Assembly (NCBI GenBank): GCA_002454195.1
Contig: DKIJ01000027.1
Location: forward strand, 22,616 to 86,615
DNA: 64,000 bases
Direction: 5' to 3'
Origin: Flavobacterium sp. UBA6721
GTDB taxonomy: Bacteria > Bacteroidota > Bacteroidia > Flavobacteriales > Flavobacteriaceae
Shown: piece by piece, positions 43,704-52,482 of the stretch
Layout of the letters: each line of letters opens with the position of its first letter
Position numbering within the stretch: position 1 is the first letter of the stretch
Notes under the pieces: model-generated
What the model saw: the letters and a program-made list of their open reading frames with translations, nothing else
What the model was told of the DNA's origin: nothing
Database searches by the model: none
Position numbers and translations under genes: made by a program

Positions 43704-44785
43704 GAGTAGTGCAACTAATAGATTCCTTGGAGGCAGGCGGAGCCGAACGAATGGCGGTAAATTATGCCAACACTTTGGCGGAAAATTGTGCTTTCTCTGC
43801 ACTAGTGACTACACGCAAAGAGGGACTGCTCAAAGCGCAATTAAATCGCAATGTCGCCTACTTGTTTTTGAATAAAAAAAGAACTTGGGATGTTAATGCA
43901 GTTCTAAAATTACGAAAATTCATTCGTGACAATAAAATGCAAGTGATTCAGGCACACAGCTCGTCTTTCTTTTTAGCAGTATTGGTTAAATTGTGCTACC
44001 CGAAAATTAAAATTATTTGGCACGACCATTATGGGAATAGTGATTTTTTGTCCGAACGTTCCAAACGAGCTTTGCAACTGGCAAGTATGTTTTTTAGTGC
44101 TGTGATCGTAGTGAATGAAAAGTTACATCTTTGGGTAAAAGAATATTTAAAATGTCAAAATACGATCTATTTGCCCAATTTCGCAGTAGTCAATCAGGCT
44201 GTTAGCGAACCAACACAATTGAAAGGTCAAGCGGGGAAACGAATTTTATGTTTGGCCAATTTGCGAGAGCAAAAAAATCATTTAATGTTAGTAAAAGTGG
44301 CTGCTAAACTCAAAGAGTCCCATCCTGATTGGAGTTTGCATTTGCTGGGCAAAGATTTACAAGATGACTATTCTAGGATGATAAAGAACAGTATACAAGA
44401 ACACAATTTGTCCCAACAGCTTTATATGTATGATACATGCTTGGATGTTGAAGCCATTATAGCTCAAGTTGAAATTGGAATTTTAACATCCATTTCAGAA
44501 GGACTTCCTGTAGCTGTTTTGGAATATGCTTTGGGTAAAAAAGTGGTTCTAGCCACCAATGTTGGGCAAATAGCGGCTCTTGTGGAAGATAATAAAAATG
44601 GTTTTTTGGTGCCTTCTAATGATGGTGAAATGTTTTACAATCGATTGGTTCAGTTAATAGAGAATCCATCACTAAGAGATACCTTTTCAGAAAGGCTAAA
44701 TGATAAAGTAGAGCACTATTTTTCGGCAACATCCACTATAAAGAAATATATTTGTTGGGTACAAAAAACAATTATTAATGAATAA
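43700..44785 (+). CDS. GT4-like glycosyltransferase D
   Basis: 361 residues. The N-terminus QLIDSLEAGGAERMAVNYA is canonical, WHDHYGNSD lies in the cleft, and SEGLPVAVLEYALGKKVV is the catalytic block. The glutamate seven residues after the SEG glutamate is present. Ends in an 8-base overlap with the polymerase/ligase gene, so it may act on the last sugar or the repeat unit. Confidence 0.86.
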   Translation: MRVVQLIDSLEAGGAERMAVNYANTLAENCAFSALVTTRKEGLLKAQLNRNVAYLFLNKKRTWDVNAVLKLRKFIRDNKMQVIQAHSSSFFLAVLVKLCYPKIKIIWHDHYGNSDFLSERSKRALQLASMFFSAVIVVNEKLHLWVKEYLKCQNTIYLPNFAVVNQAVSEPTQLKGQAGKRILCLANLREQKNHLMLVKVAAKLKESHPDWSLHLLGKDLQDDYSRMIKNSIQEHNLSQQLYMYDTCLDVEAIIAQVEIGILTSISEGLPVAVLEYALGKKVVLATNVGQIAALVEDNKNGFLVPSNDGEMFYNRLVQLIENPSLRDTFSERLNDKVEHYFSATSTIKKYICWVQKTIINE

Positions 44786-46136
44786 ATCGGAAATTGATTA
44801 TATCCAACTCCTTGCGCTTCATATAGGTTTAGCGGTAGTCCTGTTTTTTATTCCTTTTTTGTCTAAAATCTATGCCTTACTCATAGCCGTTATTGGGGTG
44901 TATTATATCATTAGTAAAAACAACCAAAATAATGAAGTGTTTTATGTTTCGGCCTATTTAGTGGGAGCCGAAGTGTTTTTAAGAATGACAGGAGGGAATT
45001 TAAATAATGAATACGTGAAAACAATCGTTTCATTGTTAATGTTGTTGGGTTTTGTATTGAGCGGTTTTTCAAAAAATAGTATCGTTTATTGGTTGTATTT
45101 TTTGCTACTAATACCAGGGATTATTGTGACGATGAGTAATCAAAATTTGGATTTAGAAATCCGTAAGGCAATAACCTTTAATATCTCGGGACCAGTTTGT
45201 TTGGGGTTGAGCGCTTTGTATTGTTATCAAAGGAAAATAACATATAATCAGTTGCATAATGGCTTGATTTTTTTAGGTTTACCTATAGTAAGTACCCTAA
45301 CTTATTTATTGTTGTACAATCCTTCGGTAAGGGAGGTGGTTACGGGAACCCAGTCTAACTTTGCTACCTCAGGTGGTTTTGGTCCTAATCAAGTGGCAAC
45401 CATTTTGGGCATAGGAATGTTTGTGTTTTTTTGCCAATTGGTTTTTTTATCGAAATCAAAAAGGATGATGTTGTTAAACGGGTTTTTGTTAGTAACCTGT
45501 AGTTACAGAGCCATTGTTACCTTTTCACGTGGAGGAGTTATTTCAGGAGTAGCAATGATAGTTTGTGTGATTCTGGCGACTTATTTTTTAGCGAATACAT
45601 CAGGAAAAAGGAAAGTAAGTTGGATTGTTTTTGTGACGGGTATTTTGGCTTTGAGTATTTGGACTTATAGTGTCATTCAAACAAATGGTTTAATTGCCAA
45701 AAGATATGCGAATCAAGATGCCGCAGGTAGGGTAAAAGAGGATCGATTGGGAGGAAGGGAACAAATACTTGGTACCGAACTAGAACTGTTTAAAGAAAAT
45801 CCAATTATGGGTGTGGGTGTAGGTATGGGAAAGTCTTATCGAGGTGAAATGTTAGGAGAAGAAGTGGCAACTCATAATGAAATGACGAGATTGTTAGCAG
45901 AGCATGGCATGTTTGGGGTTCTAATACTTCTAATACTGTTAGTTACCCCCATTATTTTATATGTTCTGAATTATCAAAATATTTACTTTTTTTCGTTTTA
46001 TTTTTTTTGGTTACTTACAATCAATCATGCCGCAATGCGTATAGCTGCACCAGCATTTGTGTATGCCTTAACCTTATTAAAACTGGTTATAGAACCTGCT
46101 CCTAAAGTCCAACAAGAAGAGGTTCAGGAGGGATAG
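44778..46136 (+). CDS. O-antigen polymerase/ligase-like membrane protein (Wzy or WaaL type)
   Basis: 452 residues with about twelve transmembrane helices. The long periplasmic loop ends in ATHNEMTRLLAEHGMFG, the H-N-x-L-x-x-A-E-x-G motif of the Wzy_C family; loop residues RVKEDRLGGREQIL precede it. Polymerases (Wzy) and ligases (WaaL, PglL) share this domain and cannot be told apart by eye. Because the locus uses Wzm/Wzt and has no visible Wzx, a ligase role (to lipid A or protein) is quite possible. Confidence 0.8.
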   Translation: MNKSEIDYIQLLALHIGLAVVLFFIPFLSKIYALLIAVIGVYYIISKNNQNNEVFYVSAYLVGAEVFLRMTGGNLNNEYVKTIVSLLMLLGFVLSGFSKNSIVYWLYFLLLIPGIIVTMSNQNLDLEIRKAITFNISGPVCLGLSALYCYQRKITYNQLHNGLIFLGLPIVSTLTYLLLYNPSVREVVTGTQSNFATSGGFGPNQVATILGIGMFVFFCQLVFLSKSKRMMLLNGFLLVTCSYRAIVTFSRGGVISGVAMIVCVILATYFLANTSGKRKVSWIVFVTGILALSIWTYSVIQTNGLIAKRYANQDAAGRVKEDRLGGREQILGTELELFKENPIMGVGVGMGKSYRGEMLGEEVATHNEMTRLLAEHGMFGVLILLILLVTPIILYVLNYQNIYFFSFYFFWLLTINHAAMRIAAPAFVYALTLLKLVIEPAPKVQQEEVQEG

Positions 46137-46190
46137 TTTGCATTTAAACGGATAAACGGCAAATTGTAGCGCTTTTTTCAACTTAAATAA

Positions 46191-46198
46191 TATTTTTG
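46191..46198 (+). promoter_or_regulatory. Putative promoter of the polyprenyl sugar transferase gene
   Basis: TATTTTTG matches TAnnTTTG, with about 60 bases of leader before the ATG at 46265. It would let the initiating transferase be expressed separately from the long upstream operon. Confidence 0.4.
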
Positions 46199-46264
46199 TA
46201 TCGATAAGTGCAACTATCTCAATAGCTGTGCTACGCAATTTAAATTGAAGTGAGATAAAAACGA

Positions 46265-47653
46265 ATGCCAAAAGACAAAATACATTTTGAAATTTCTGAA
46301 AGGAAAATGATGCTACATCTCGTAGATGTGCTTTGTATTGTGTTTTCGTTATATGCAGTGGGTTATTTTTTTGATTTAAGTTATTTAAAAACAACAGTTT
46401 CCAATGTAACGCATTTAGTAGTGCTGATTTTCTATTTGAAAGTTATTGGTGCTATTTTTGAACTGTACAATCTTCAGGTTTCGAGTAATGAGTTTTTAAT
46501 CGGTAGAAGTGCAATACTAACAGTTACAACGACGGTTCTGGCCTATTTTTTAACTCCTGTCTATGCCGCTTCTTTACCTACTAACCGACTACAAATCATT
46601 ACTTTTTTAGTCGTTATTTTTCTGTCTTTAGTGCTTTGGCGACTTTTTTATGTTCGTTTTTTAGCCTCCAAACGATTTCATCAAAATGCATTGTTGATAT
46701 GTGATGAAGAACAGTTAAACGAATTGGTTTCGGGAATTGAGAGTATCGATCCACATTATAAAATTGTGGCCTATTGGAGTGATTCTGAGGAGAATTTTTC
46801 GACTCAACAAGCGAGTCTTAAAAAAGTTTCATCCACTGATTTGGTCAATTTTGTTCGAAAAGCAAATATTAAAGAAATAGTGGTAGCCACTCAAAAAAAA
46901 GCAGCTATTACAGCCGATTTATACCAACAGTTATTAAAATTACTAGAATCTGGCAAAGTAATTAGAGAATATTCTCAGCTGTATGAAACAAAAACGCAAC
47001 GCATACCAGTCAAGCATGTTGAACGTGATTTTTATCTTTTTTTTCCTTTTAGCCGCAGCAATCAAAACAAATTGTATCTGTCTATTGTGAGGTTGTTAGA
47101 AATTGTTTTATCGGTAGTTGGAATTGTAATTATGATACTTCTTATTCCATTTATATTTCTAATGAATACCATTGCGAATAGAGGTAGTTTGTTTTATACC
47201 CAAGAACGTGTGGGGAAAGACGGTGTGATATTTAACATTTTAAAATTTCGCACAATGGTTGCAAATGCTGAATCCCAAAATGCCGTTTTTGCAACCAATA
47301 ACGATAGTAGGATAACTGCTTTTGGGCGATTTATGCGAAAAACCAGAATGGACGAATTTCCACAATTTGTCAATATTTTAAAAGGAGAAATGGCAGTAAT
47401 TGGTCCACGACCCGAGCGTCCTTTTTTTGTTAAAGAAATTACACAAATAATGCCTTTTTATGAAACCCGTCATATTATAAAACCAGGTCTTACTGGTTGG
47501 GCACAAGTAAACTACTCTTATGGAGAAAGTATAGACGATAGTTTAATTAAACTGCAATACGATTTGTATTATATCAAACACAGGAGTTTTTACTTGGATT
47601 TCAATATCAGCTTAAAAACAATAACAACGATCCTTTTTTATAGAGGACAGTAA
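46265..47653 (+). CDS. Polyprenyl-phosphate sugar-1-phosphate transferase (WcaJ-like)
   Basis: 462 residues. About four N-terminal transmembrane helices, a CoA-binding-like Rossmann region (about 135-240), a further helix near 275-300 and the C-terminal phosphoglycosyltransferase domain: FKFRTM-type GVIFNILKFRTMV, KTRMDEFPQFVNILKGEMAVIGPRPERP and PGLTGWAQVNY. It would load the first sugar phosphate onto undecaprenyl phosphate and start glycan synthesis. Last gene of the polysaccharide locus and convergent with the next gene. Confidence 0.9.
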   Translation: MPKDKIHFEISERKMMLHLVDVLCIVFSLYAVGYFFDLSYLKTTVSNVTHLVVLIFYLKVIGAIFELYNLQVSSNEFLIGRSAILTVTTTVLAYFLTPVYAASLPTNRLQIITFLVVIFLSLVLWRLFYVRFLASKRFHQNALLICDEEQLNELVSGIESIDPHYKIVAYWSDSEENFSTQQASLKKVSSTDLVNFVRKANIKEIVVATQKKAAITADLYQQLLKLLESGKVIREYSQLYETKTQRIPVKHVERDFYLFFPFSRSNQNKLYLSIVRLLEIVLSVVGIVIMILLIPFIFLMNTIANRGSLFYTQERVGKDGVIFNILKFRTMVANAESQNAVFATNNDSRITAFGRFMRKTRMDEFPQFVNILKGEMAVIGPRPERPFFVKEITQIMPFYETRHIIKPGLTGWAQVNYSYGESIDDSLIKLQYDLYYIKHRSFYLDFNISLKTITTILFYRGQ

Positions 47654-47656
47654 CTT

Positions 47657-48799
47657 CTATATGATGATTGGAATCGGTTTTTTGTTTTTTAAAGCAATTT
47701 GAATTAAAAAATATGCCGAAGTCAATACCATTGGCATTACAATTAATAAATGCGCTTTATTAATCAGTATTCCCAAATAAACAGCCAGAGCAATTAAATT
47801 CAATAGCGAAAAGCGATAGCTCCACACGCGGTTTTTTTGGGCATAAAAAACAACTAAAACTAGCAGTAAGGGATTAAATAGAAGGACATTGTAATTGTTT
47901 GCTAATTCCAAATGATCAGAATAGAAACCCATAAAAAGGAAAAATAAGCCTACTATTCCCATTAAAGTAAAATAGCCATAATGAATCCCTTTTTTGTTTA
48001 AAATTAATAATAAAGCAATTACAAGGATATAAGTATAAATGTTATTCCACCAAGAACTAGGATGTGATTCTTCAAAATGTAACAGGGTTTGGTTTTTAGG
48101 TGCTAATGGCTGATTCTTGTACTGAATAAGTTTTAAGCTTTTTTGTAATTCTTGAGGCAAAAATAGTTTGGTTCCCAATTGGTCTACTTTCGAACCAAAA
48201 ATAATGCTAGTGCCTAATTTCTCATAAAAATGATAATCAAAATAAGGGAATAAAATACTTCGATAAGTCAAATCAGTATCTACTTTTTTAGTGATTATGT
48301 TGCTTCCTAGGGTTTTATTGATAATATCGACAACCATCGAAGTACAGTTTTTGTCAATAAATTTATAGGTGTAATGACTGTCTCCAGAGGCTAGTGAAGT
48401 ATTGAGGTTCTCGAAAAGTTGTTGTTTTAATTGGAGTGGAATTTGTAATTCTTGTTCATCAACTGAACGATTTTCATAGGTATATTGGTTAATAAAATCA
48501 GTATAGCGATGGACCACAGCAAAATATTCTAAGTCCCCTTTGGCAAATTTAGGAACGAAATTAGGAGTGTTAAAATCAAATGCACCATAATTATAAACAG
48601 CATCTATAAAATTGGCATCGTCTTTAATTCGGATAGCGGTATGACCAAAGAGTGAATAGGATTCATTTCCTAGGCCACATGTAATCACGCTCACTTTGGC
48701 ATCTTTTGATAATTGGATGTTTTGAGCCCAAAAGGCATTGAAAAAAAGAAAAAAGAATAAAAGGAATACCGTTTTTTTAGGTGTGAAAATAGCCGCCAT
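47657..48799 (-). CDS. DUF4105-family membrane protein
   Basis: About 380 residues. A signal peptide (AIFTPKKTVFLLFFFLFFNAFWAQ) leads a periplasmic domain with GNESYSLFGHTAIRI and YNYGAFDF, the hallmark of the DUF4105 family, followed by about five transmembrane helices at the C-terminus. The function is unknown; a conserved histidine and cysteine suggest a peptidase-like role, unproven. I place the start at the ATG at 48799 because a TACTTTTG promoter element (48831-48824) lies between it and the more distal ATG at 48835. Ends a few bases from the polysaccharide locus, convergent with it. Confidence 0.8.
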   Translation of the reverse strand: MAAIFTPKKTVFLLFFFLFFNAFWAQNIQLSKDAKVSVITCGLGNESYSLFGHTAIRIKDDANFIDAVYNYGAFDFNTPNFVPKFAKGDLEYFAVVHRYTDFINQYTYENRSVDEQELQIPLQLKQQLFENLNTSLASGDSHYTYKFIDKNCTSMVVDIINKTLGSNIITKKVDTDLTYRSILFPYFDYHFYEKLGTSIIFGSKVDQLGTKLFLPQELQKSLKLIQYKNQPLAPKNQTLLHFEESHPSSWWNNIYTYILVIALLLILNKKGIHYGYFTLMGIVGLFFLFMGFYSDHLELANNYNVLLFNPLLLVLVVFYAQKNRVWSYRFSLLNLIALAVYLGILINKAHLLIVMPMVLTSAYFLIQIALKNKKPIPIII

Positions 48800-48823
48800 A
48801 GTATTTGTCTTTGTTATTTTTTT

Positions 48824-48831
48824 CAAAAGTA
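48824..48831 (-). promoter_or_regulatory. Putative -7 element of the DUF4105 gene
   Basis: TACTTTTG on the minus strand fits TAnnTTTG and gives about 19 bases of leader before the ATG at 48799. It argues against the longer reading frame from 48835. Confidence 0.45.
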
Positions 48832-48937
48832 TCATTTTTTAATGAGCTAATGTATTTATGCATTTAAATATATAATCAATATTTCTTTCTGTTGATAATT
48901 GATGTTTAAGATAAGTGCAGGCATTCACTAATTATAT

Positions 48938-48945
48938 TAAATTTG
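48938..48945 (+). promoter_or_regulatory. Putative -7 element of pssA
   Basis: TAAATTTG fits TAnnTTTG and is about 27 bases before the ATG at 48972. It lies inside the N-terminal extension of the longer open frame starting at 48915, so it supports the shorter start. Confidence 0.45.
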
Positions 48946-48971
48946 TGGCTATACTCAAAAATGCTAAAGAA

Positions 48972-49697
48972 ATGAATATTAAAAAACACGTCCCGAATAC
49001 AATTACATTATTAAATCTTTTTTGTGGTTGTATTGCCCTTGTTTTTGTGAGCCAACAGGATTTTCAAATGGCATTTTTCTTTGTTTTTCTGGGAATATTT
49101 TTTGATTTCTTTGATGGTTTTTTTGCCCGTTTATTTAAGGTTACAGGCGAATTAGGTTTACAATTGGATTCTCTTGCCGATATGGTTACTAGTGGAGTGG
49201 TTCCCGGTTATGTAATGTATTATTTACTATTAAACGGTCAGCATGAAATTACGAGTTGGAATTATTTTCCATTTGTAGGATTTGTAATTACTATGGGGTC
49301 ATGTTATCGTTTGGCCTTTTTTAATATTGATACCCGTCAGTCGGAATCTTTTATCGGATTACCTACACCAGCTAATTCTTTGTTTATGTTAAGCTTGCCC
49401 TTAGTAATTGAAAATTCGGATTCGTTTTTTATTTTTGAATTGCTAACAAATCAATGGGTTTTAGTACTGATTACAGCATTTAGTGCTTATATTCTAAATG
49501 CCGAAATACCTTTATTTTCATTAAAAATCAAGGAGTTCACCTTGAAAGATAATCTGTTGCAAGTTAGTTTTATAACCCTAGCACTATTGTTAGTGCTGTT
49601 TTTTAAATACGCTGGAGTACCGCTTGTGATTATAAGTTATGTGTTGTTGTCGGTATTGAATAATAAGTTTTCTTTAGATGGCAAAGCAAAATCATAG
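48972..49697 (+). CDS. pssA: CDP-diacylglycerol--serine O-phosphatidyltransferase
   Basis: Makes phosphatidylserine, the precursor of phosphatidylethanolamine. 241 residues with about seven transmembrane helices. The CDP-alcohol phosphotransferase signature is visible as FFDFFDGFFARLFK with LQLDSLADMVTSG following. The start MNIKKHVPNTITLLNL matches the family length. The end overlaps the GH25 gene by 20 bases. Confidence 0.9.
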   Translation: MNIKKHVPNTITLLNLFCGCIALVFVSQQDFQMAFFFVFLGIFFDFFDGFFARLFKVTGELGLQLDSLADMVTSGVVPGYVMYYLLLNGQHEITSWNYFPFVGFVITMGSCYRLAFFNIDTRQSESFIGLPTPANSLFMLSLPLVIENSDSFFIFELLTNQWVLVLITAFSAYILNAEIPLFSLKIKEFTLKDNLLQVSFITLALLLVLFFKYAGVPLVIISYVLLSVLNNKFSLDGKAKS

Positions 49698-50547
49698 GCG
49701 GCGTGTTATAACTACCCGAAAATCCCCAAAGAAATCGTCTACTAAAACACTGAAGAAGAAGCTTGTTCAGATTGCTATTGTTGTTTTTTCAATACTAATT
49801 TTCTTTGGAATTGTCTACCATTACCGCAACGGGCTGGCTTATTATTTTAGTTTTAAAACGGATAAGCTCTTGGATAAAGCGGCTAGAGAGAAGCATATTT
49901 CAGATGTTCGTAATTATCAAGTTTTAGAGAAAAAAGGCAACAAGGCTACCGGTTTTGATGTTTCAGAATACCAAGAGGATATTGAGTGGAAAGAGGTTAA
50001 GACTTTAGACGATGATTATGAATTGTCTTTTGTTTTTATTCGTGCGACTGTTGGTAAAGATCGATTGGATAAAAAATTCAATGAAAATTGGCGCAAAGCC
50101 AAAGAAAATCATTTTATTCGTGGGGCGTATCATTATTACCGTCCTGATGAAAATTCATTGGAACAAGCCGAACTTTTTATTAAAACGGTTCAATTGCAAA
50201 AAGGTGATTTACCCCCTGTTTTAGATATTGAACGTCTTTCTGAGAATCAATCTATGGAGCGCTTGAAAATTGGTTTAAAACGATGGTTGACTATGGTGGA
50301 AGCGCATTACAAAATAAAACCGATTATTTATACTGGCGAACGCTATTATGATGATTTCTTAAAAAAGGAATTCTCGGATTATCTATTTTGGATTGCTAAT
50401 TATAATTTCTACAGAGAAAAAATGGATGAAGACTGGCTCTTCTGGCAATTCACCGAAAAAGCTTCCATTTCAGGAATAAAAGGCAATGTTGATGTCAATA
50501 TCTTTAATGGAGATGTAGAGCAACTACGATTTATTACAAAGGAATAG
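49678..50547 (+). CDS. GH25-family lysozyme, membrane-anchored
   Basis: 289 residues. A basic N-terminus and one transmembrane helix (about 31-50) anchor a GH25 muramidase domain: GFDVSEYQEDIEW with the first catalytic Asp, GAYHYYRP and PPVLDIER with the acidic pair, then WIANYN and FWQFTEKASI. It would cut peptidoglycan from the periplasmic side. The basic, Lys/Arg-rich first 28 residues are typical of the Bacteroidetes form. Confidence 0.88.
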   Translation: MAKQNHRRRVITTRKSPKKSSTKTLKKKLVQIAIVVFSILIFFGIVYHYRNGLAYYFSFKTDKLLDKAAREKHISDVRNYQVLEKKGNKATGFDVSEYQEDIEWKEVKTLDDDYELSFVFIRATVGKDRLDKKFNENWRKAKENHFIRGAYHYYRPDENSLEQAELFIKTVQLQKGDLPPVLDIERLSENQSMERLKIGLKRWLTMVEAHYKIKPIIYTGERYYDDFLKKEFSDYLFWIANYNFYREKMDEDWLFWQFTEKASISGIKGNVDVNIFNGDVEQLRFITKE

Positions 50548-50790
50548 TTATCGTGTTTTTTGGGTTTCTATGGTCAAGATGACTAAAGCGGCAAATAAAA
50601 GTATACCTATCATTGCTAAAATCGATTTTGTATTGGCGAAATTAGTGGTAAATCCCATCCATTCAATTTTCTTGGGAGGAAAGATGCGTTTGTCTTTTGG
50701 ATTGTAATAAAACATTCCCCAAATCCAATTGTTCGGGTCTTTAGACCATTTTTCTAATGTTTCTTTACTTGGATTGTTTGGATCTTCCAT
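50548..50790 (-). CDS. Small DUF5808-like membrane protein
   Basis: 80 residues. The central WSKDPNNWIWGMFYYNPKDKR and IFPPKKIEWMGFTTNFAN resemble the DUF5808 domain (W, YYNP, DKR, PKR-like, NFA). A single transmembrane helix (about 56-74) ends the protein. Function unknown. It is convergent with the lysozyme gene, with no gap between them. Confidence 0.72.
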   Translation of the reverse strand: MEDPNNPSKETLEKWSKDPNNWIWGMFYYNPKDKRIFPPKKIEWMGFTTNFANTKSILAMIGILLFAALVILTIETQKTR

Positions 50791-50846
50791 TTATTATAGA
50801 ATTAGTTTTAAAGCTGCTCACTAAAAACTGTACACTGAATACTTTC

Positions 50847-51587
50847 TTAAAACTCTAATTTCTTCTTTCTTAATTCGAAATTTTGTCCTAGATACACTCT
50901 TCGTACCATTTCGTCTTCTACCAATTCTTCTGGTTTTCCAGCTTTAAGAATTCCTCCTTCAAACATCAGGTAGGTTTTATCGGTAATAGCAAGGGTTTCC
51001 TGTACGTTGTGGTCTGTAATTAGAATTCCGATGTTTTTGTTTTTTAATTGCGCAACAATTCTTTGGATATCTTCAACTGCAACAGGGTCAACTCCTGCAA
51101 ATGGTTCGTCTAGCAAAATGAATTTTGGATCCGTAGCAAGGCAACGTGCAATTTCAGTTCTACGGCGCTCTCCTCCTGATAATAAATCACCACGATTTGT
51201 ACGAATGTGTTCTAAGCTAAATTCGGCAATTAAACTTTCCATTTTGGCGATTTGAGCTTCTTTGGAAAGCTTAGTTAGTTGCAAAACACTCAGGATGTTA
51301 TCCTCAATACTTAATTTTCTAAATACAGAAGCTTCTTGTGCCAAATATCCAATTCCTTGCTGTGCTCTTCGGTACATTGGGAAATTTGTAATATCAGTAT
51401 CGTCAAGGTGAATGCTTCCAGCATTTGGTTTTACTAAGCCAACAATCATGTAAAATGAAGTGGTTTTTCCAGCACCATTAGGGCCTAATAAACCAACAAT
51501 TTCCCCTTGATTTACTTCAACCGAAATGCCTTTTACAACACTTCTTCCTTTGTATGTTTTTACTAAATTATCGGCTCTTAAAATCAT
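50847..51587 (-). CDS. lptB: LPS export ABC transporter ATPase
   Basis: 246 residues; energises lipopolysaccharide transport with LptFG. Walker A GPNGAGKTT (about 35-43), Q-loop YLAQEASVF, the LptB-type signature LLSGGERRRTEIA and Walker B KFILLDEPFAGVDP are all intact. Third gene of a minus-strand run kdsD, tatC, lptB, which links Kdo precursor supply with LPS export. Confidence 0.93.
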   Translation of the reverse strand: MILRADNLVKTYKGRSVVKGISVEVNQGEIVGLLGPNGAGKTTSFYMIVGLVKPNAGSIHLDDTDITNFPMYRRAQQGIGYLAQEASVFRKLSIEDNILSVLQLTKLSKEAQIAKMESLIAEFSLEHIRTNRGDLLSGGERRRTEIARCLATDPKFILLDEPFAGVDPVAVEDIQRIVAQLKNKNIGILITDHNVQETLAITDKTYLMFEGGILKAGKPEELVEDEMVRRVYLGQNFELRKKKLEF

Positions 51588-51672
51588 TTGTATTCAATTA
51601 TTTGAATTTTTGCTTGTTAGATTATTAGACAAATTAACGAATAACCCAATAAACAAATAGTGAAATTAACAA

Positions 51673-52482
51673 TTAATTATTCTTTTCTTTTTTGGCAACA
51701 AAAACAGAAATAAAAATACTTGCTTCGTAAATTAATAGCATCGGGATGGCAACTATAGTTTGGCTCACTACATCAGGAGGTGTTACAATTGCGGCAATGA
51801 TTAATACAAGCACTATGGCATATTTTCTATAGGTTCTTAAGAAATTAGGCGTTACTAGTCCTAGTTTAGTTAAGAAATAGATAATTATGGGTAATTCAAA
51901 AAACAATCCGCTAGCAAGTAGGGAGGTTTTTACCATCCCAATGTAAGAATCCAGTGTGAATTGGTTTAAAACTGTTGGGCTAATGGTGAAAGTCGCCACA
52001 AAATTCACAGACATGGGTATCACCACATAATAACCAAATACAACACCTAAAAAGAATAATAACGAGGAGAAAAAGATGAATATTTTAGCATGCTTTTTTT
52101 CATTTTGGTATAATGCAGGACTGATAAATTTCCAAACTTCCCATAATATATAAGGAAAACTAAGGATGAAACCGAAAAGAATACACATCCATATGAATAC
52201 ATTTACCTGTCCTTCCATTGTTGTATTTTGGATAATAAAAGGCATTTCGGTAATGCAAATGCTTTCGGCAAAACCGAGAGAGTGCGATAATTCACAAAAG
52301 TAAACATAGGTGAAAAAGTTTGCTCTTGTAGGACCAAATATAACCGAGTCGAATAAAAAATCACTAAAGCAATAAGCAACAAATGCCATGATAATGATAG
52401 CAATTGTACTTCGAACTAATAACCATCTTAAGTCTTCAAGATGATCTAAAAAAGACATCTCATTTACGTTTTTATTTGCCAT
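51673..52482 (-). CDS. tatC: Twin-arginine translocase subunit TatC
   Basis: 269 residues, six transmembrane helices. The N-terminal NEMSFLDHLEDLRWLLVRS matches the TatC start and the FELPIIIYFLTKLGLVTP block is characteristic. Receives folded Tat substrates at the inner membrane. Its ATG overlaps the stop of kdsD by one base, so the two are coupled. An insertion at about 50-85 (FVYFCELSHSLGFAESICITEMP) is also seen in Bacteroidetes TatC. Confidence 0.93.
   Translation of the reverse strand: MANKNVNEMSFLDHLEDLRWLLVRSTIAIIIMAFVAYCFSDFLFDSVIFGPTRANFFTYVYFCELSHSLGFAESICITEMPFIIQNTTMEGQVNVFIWMCILFGFILSFPYILWEVWKFISPALYQNEKKHAKIFIFFSSLLFFLGVVFGYYVVIPMSVNFVATFTISPTVLNQFTLDSYIGMVKTSLLASGLFFELPIIIYFLTKLGLVTPNFLRTYRKYAIVLVLIIAAIVTPPDVVSQTIVAIPMLLIYEASIFISVFVAKKEKNN

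Noticed and set aside
48800-48835. Longer N-terminus of the DUF4105 protein
   Set aside because: A promoter element at 48824-48831 lies inside it, so transcription probably begins downstream.
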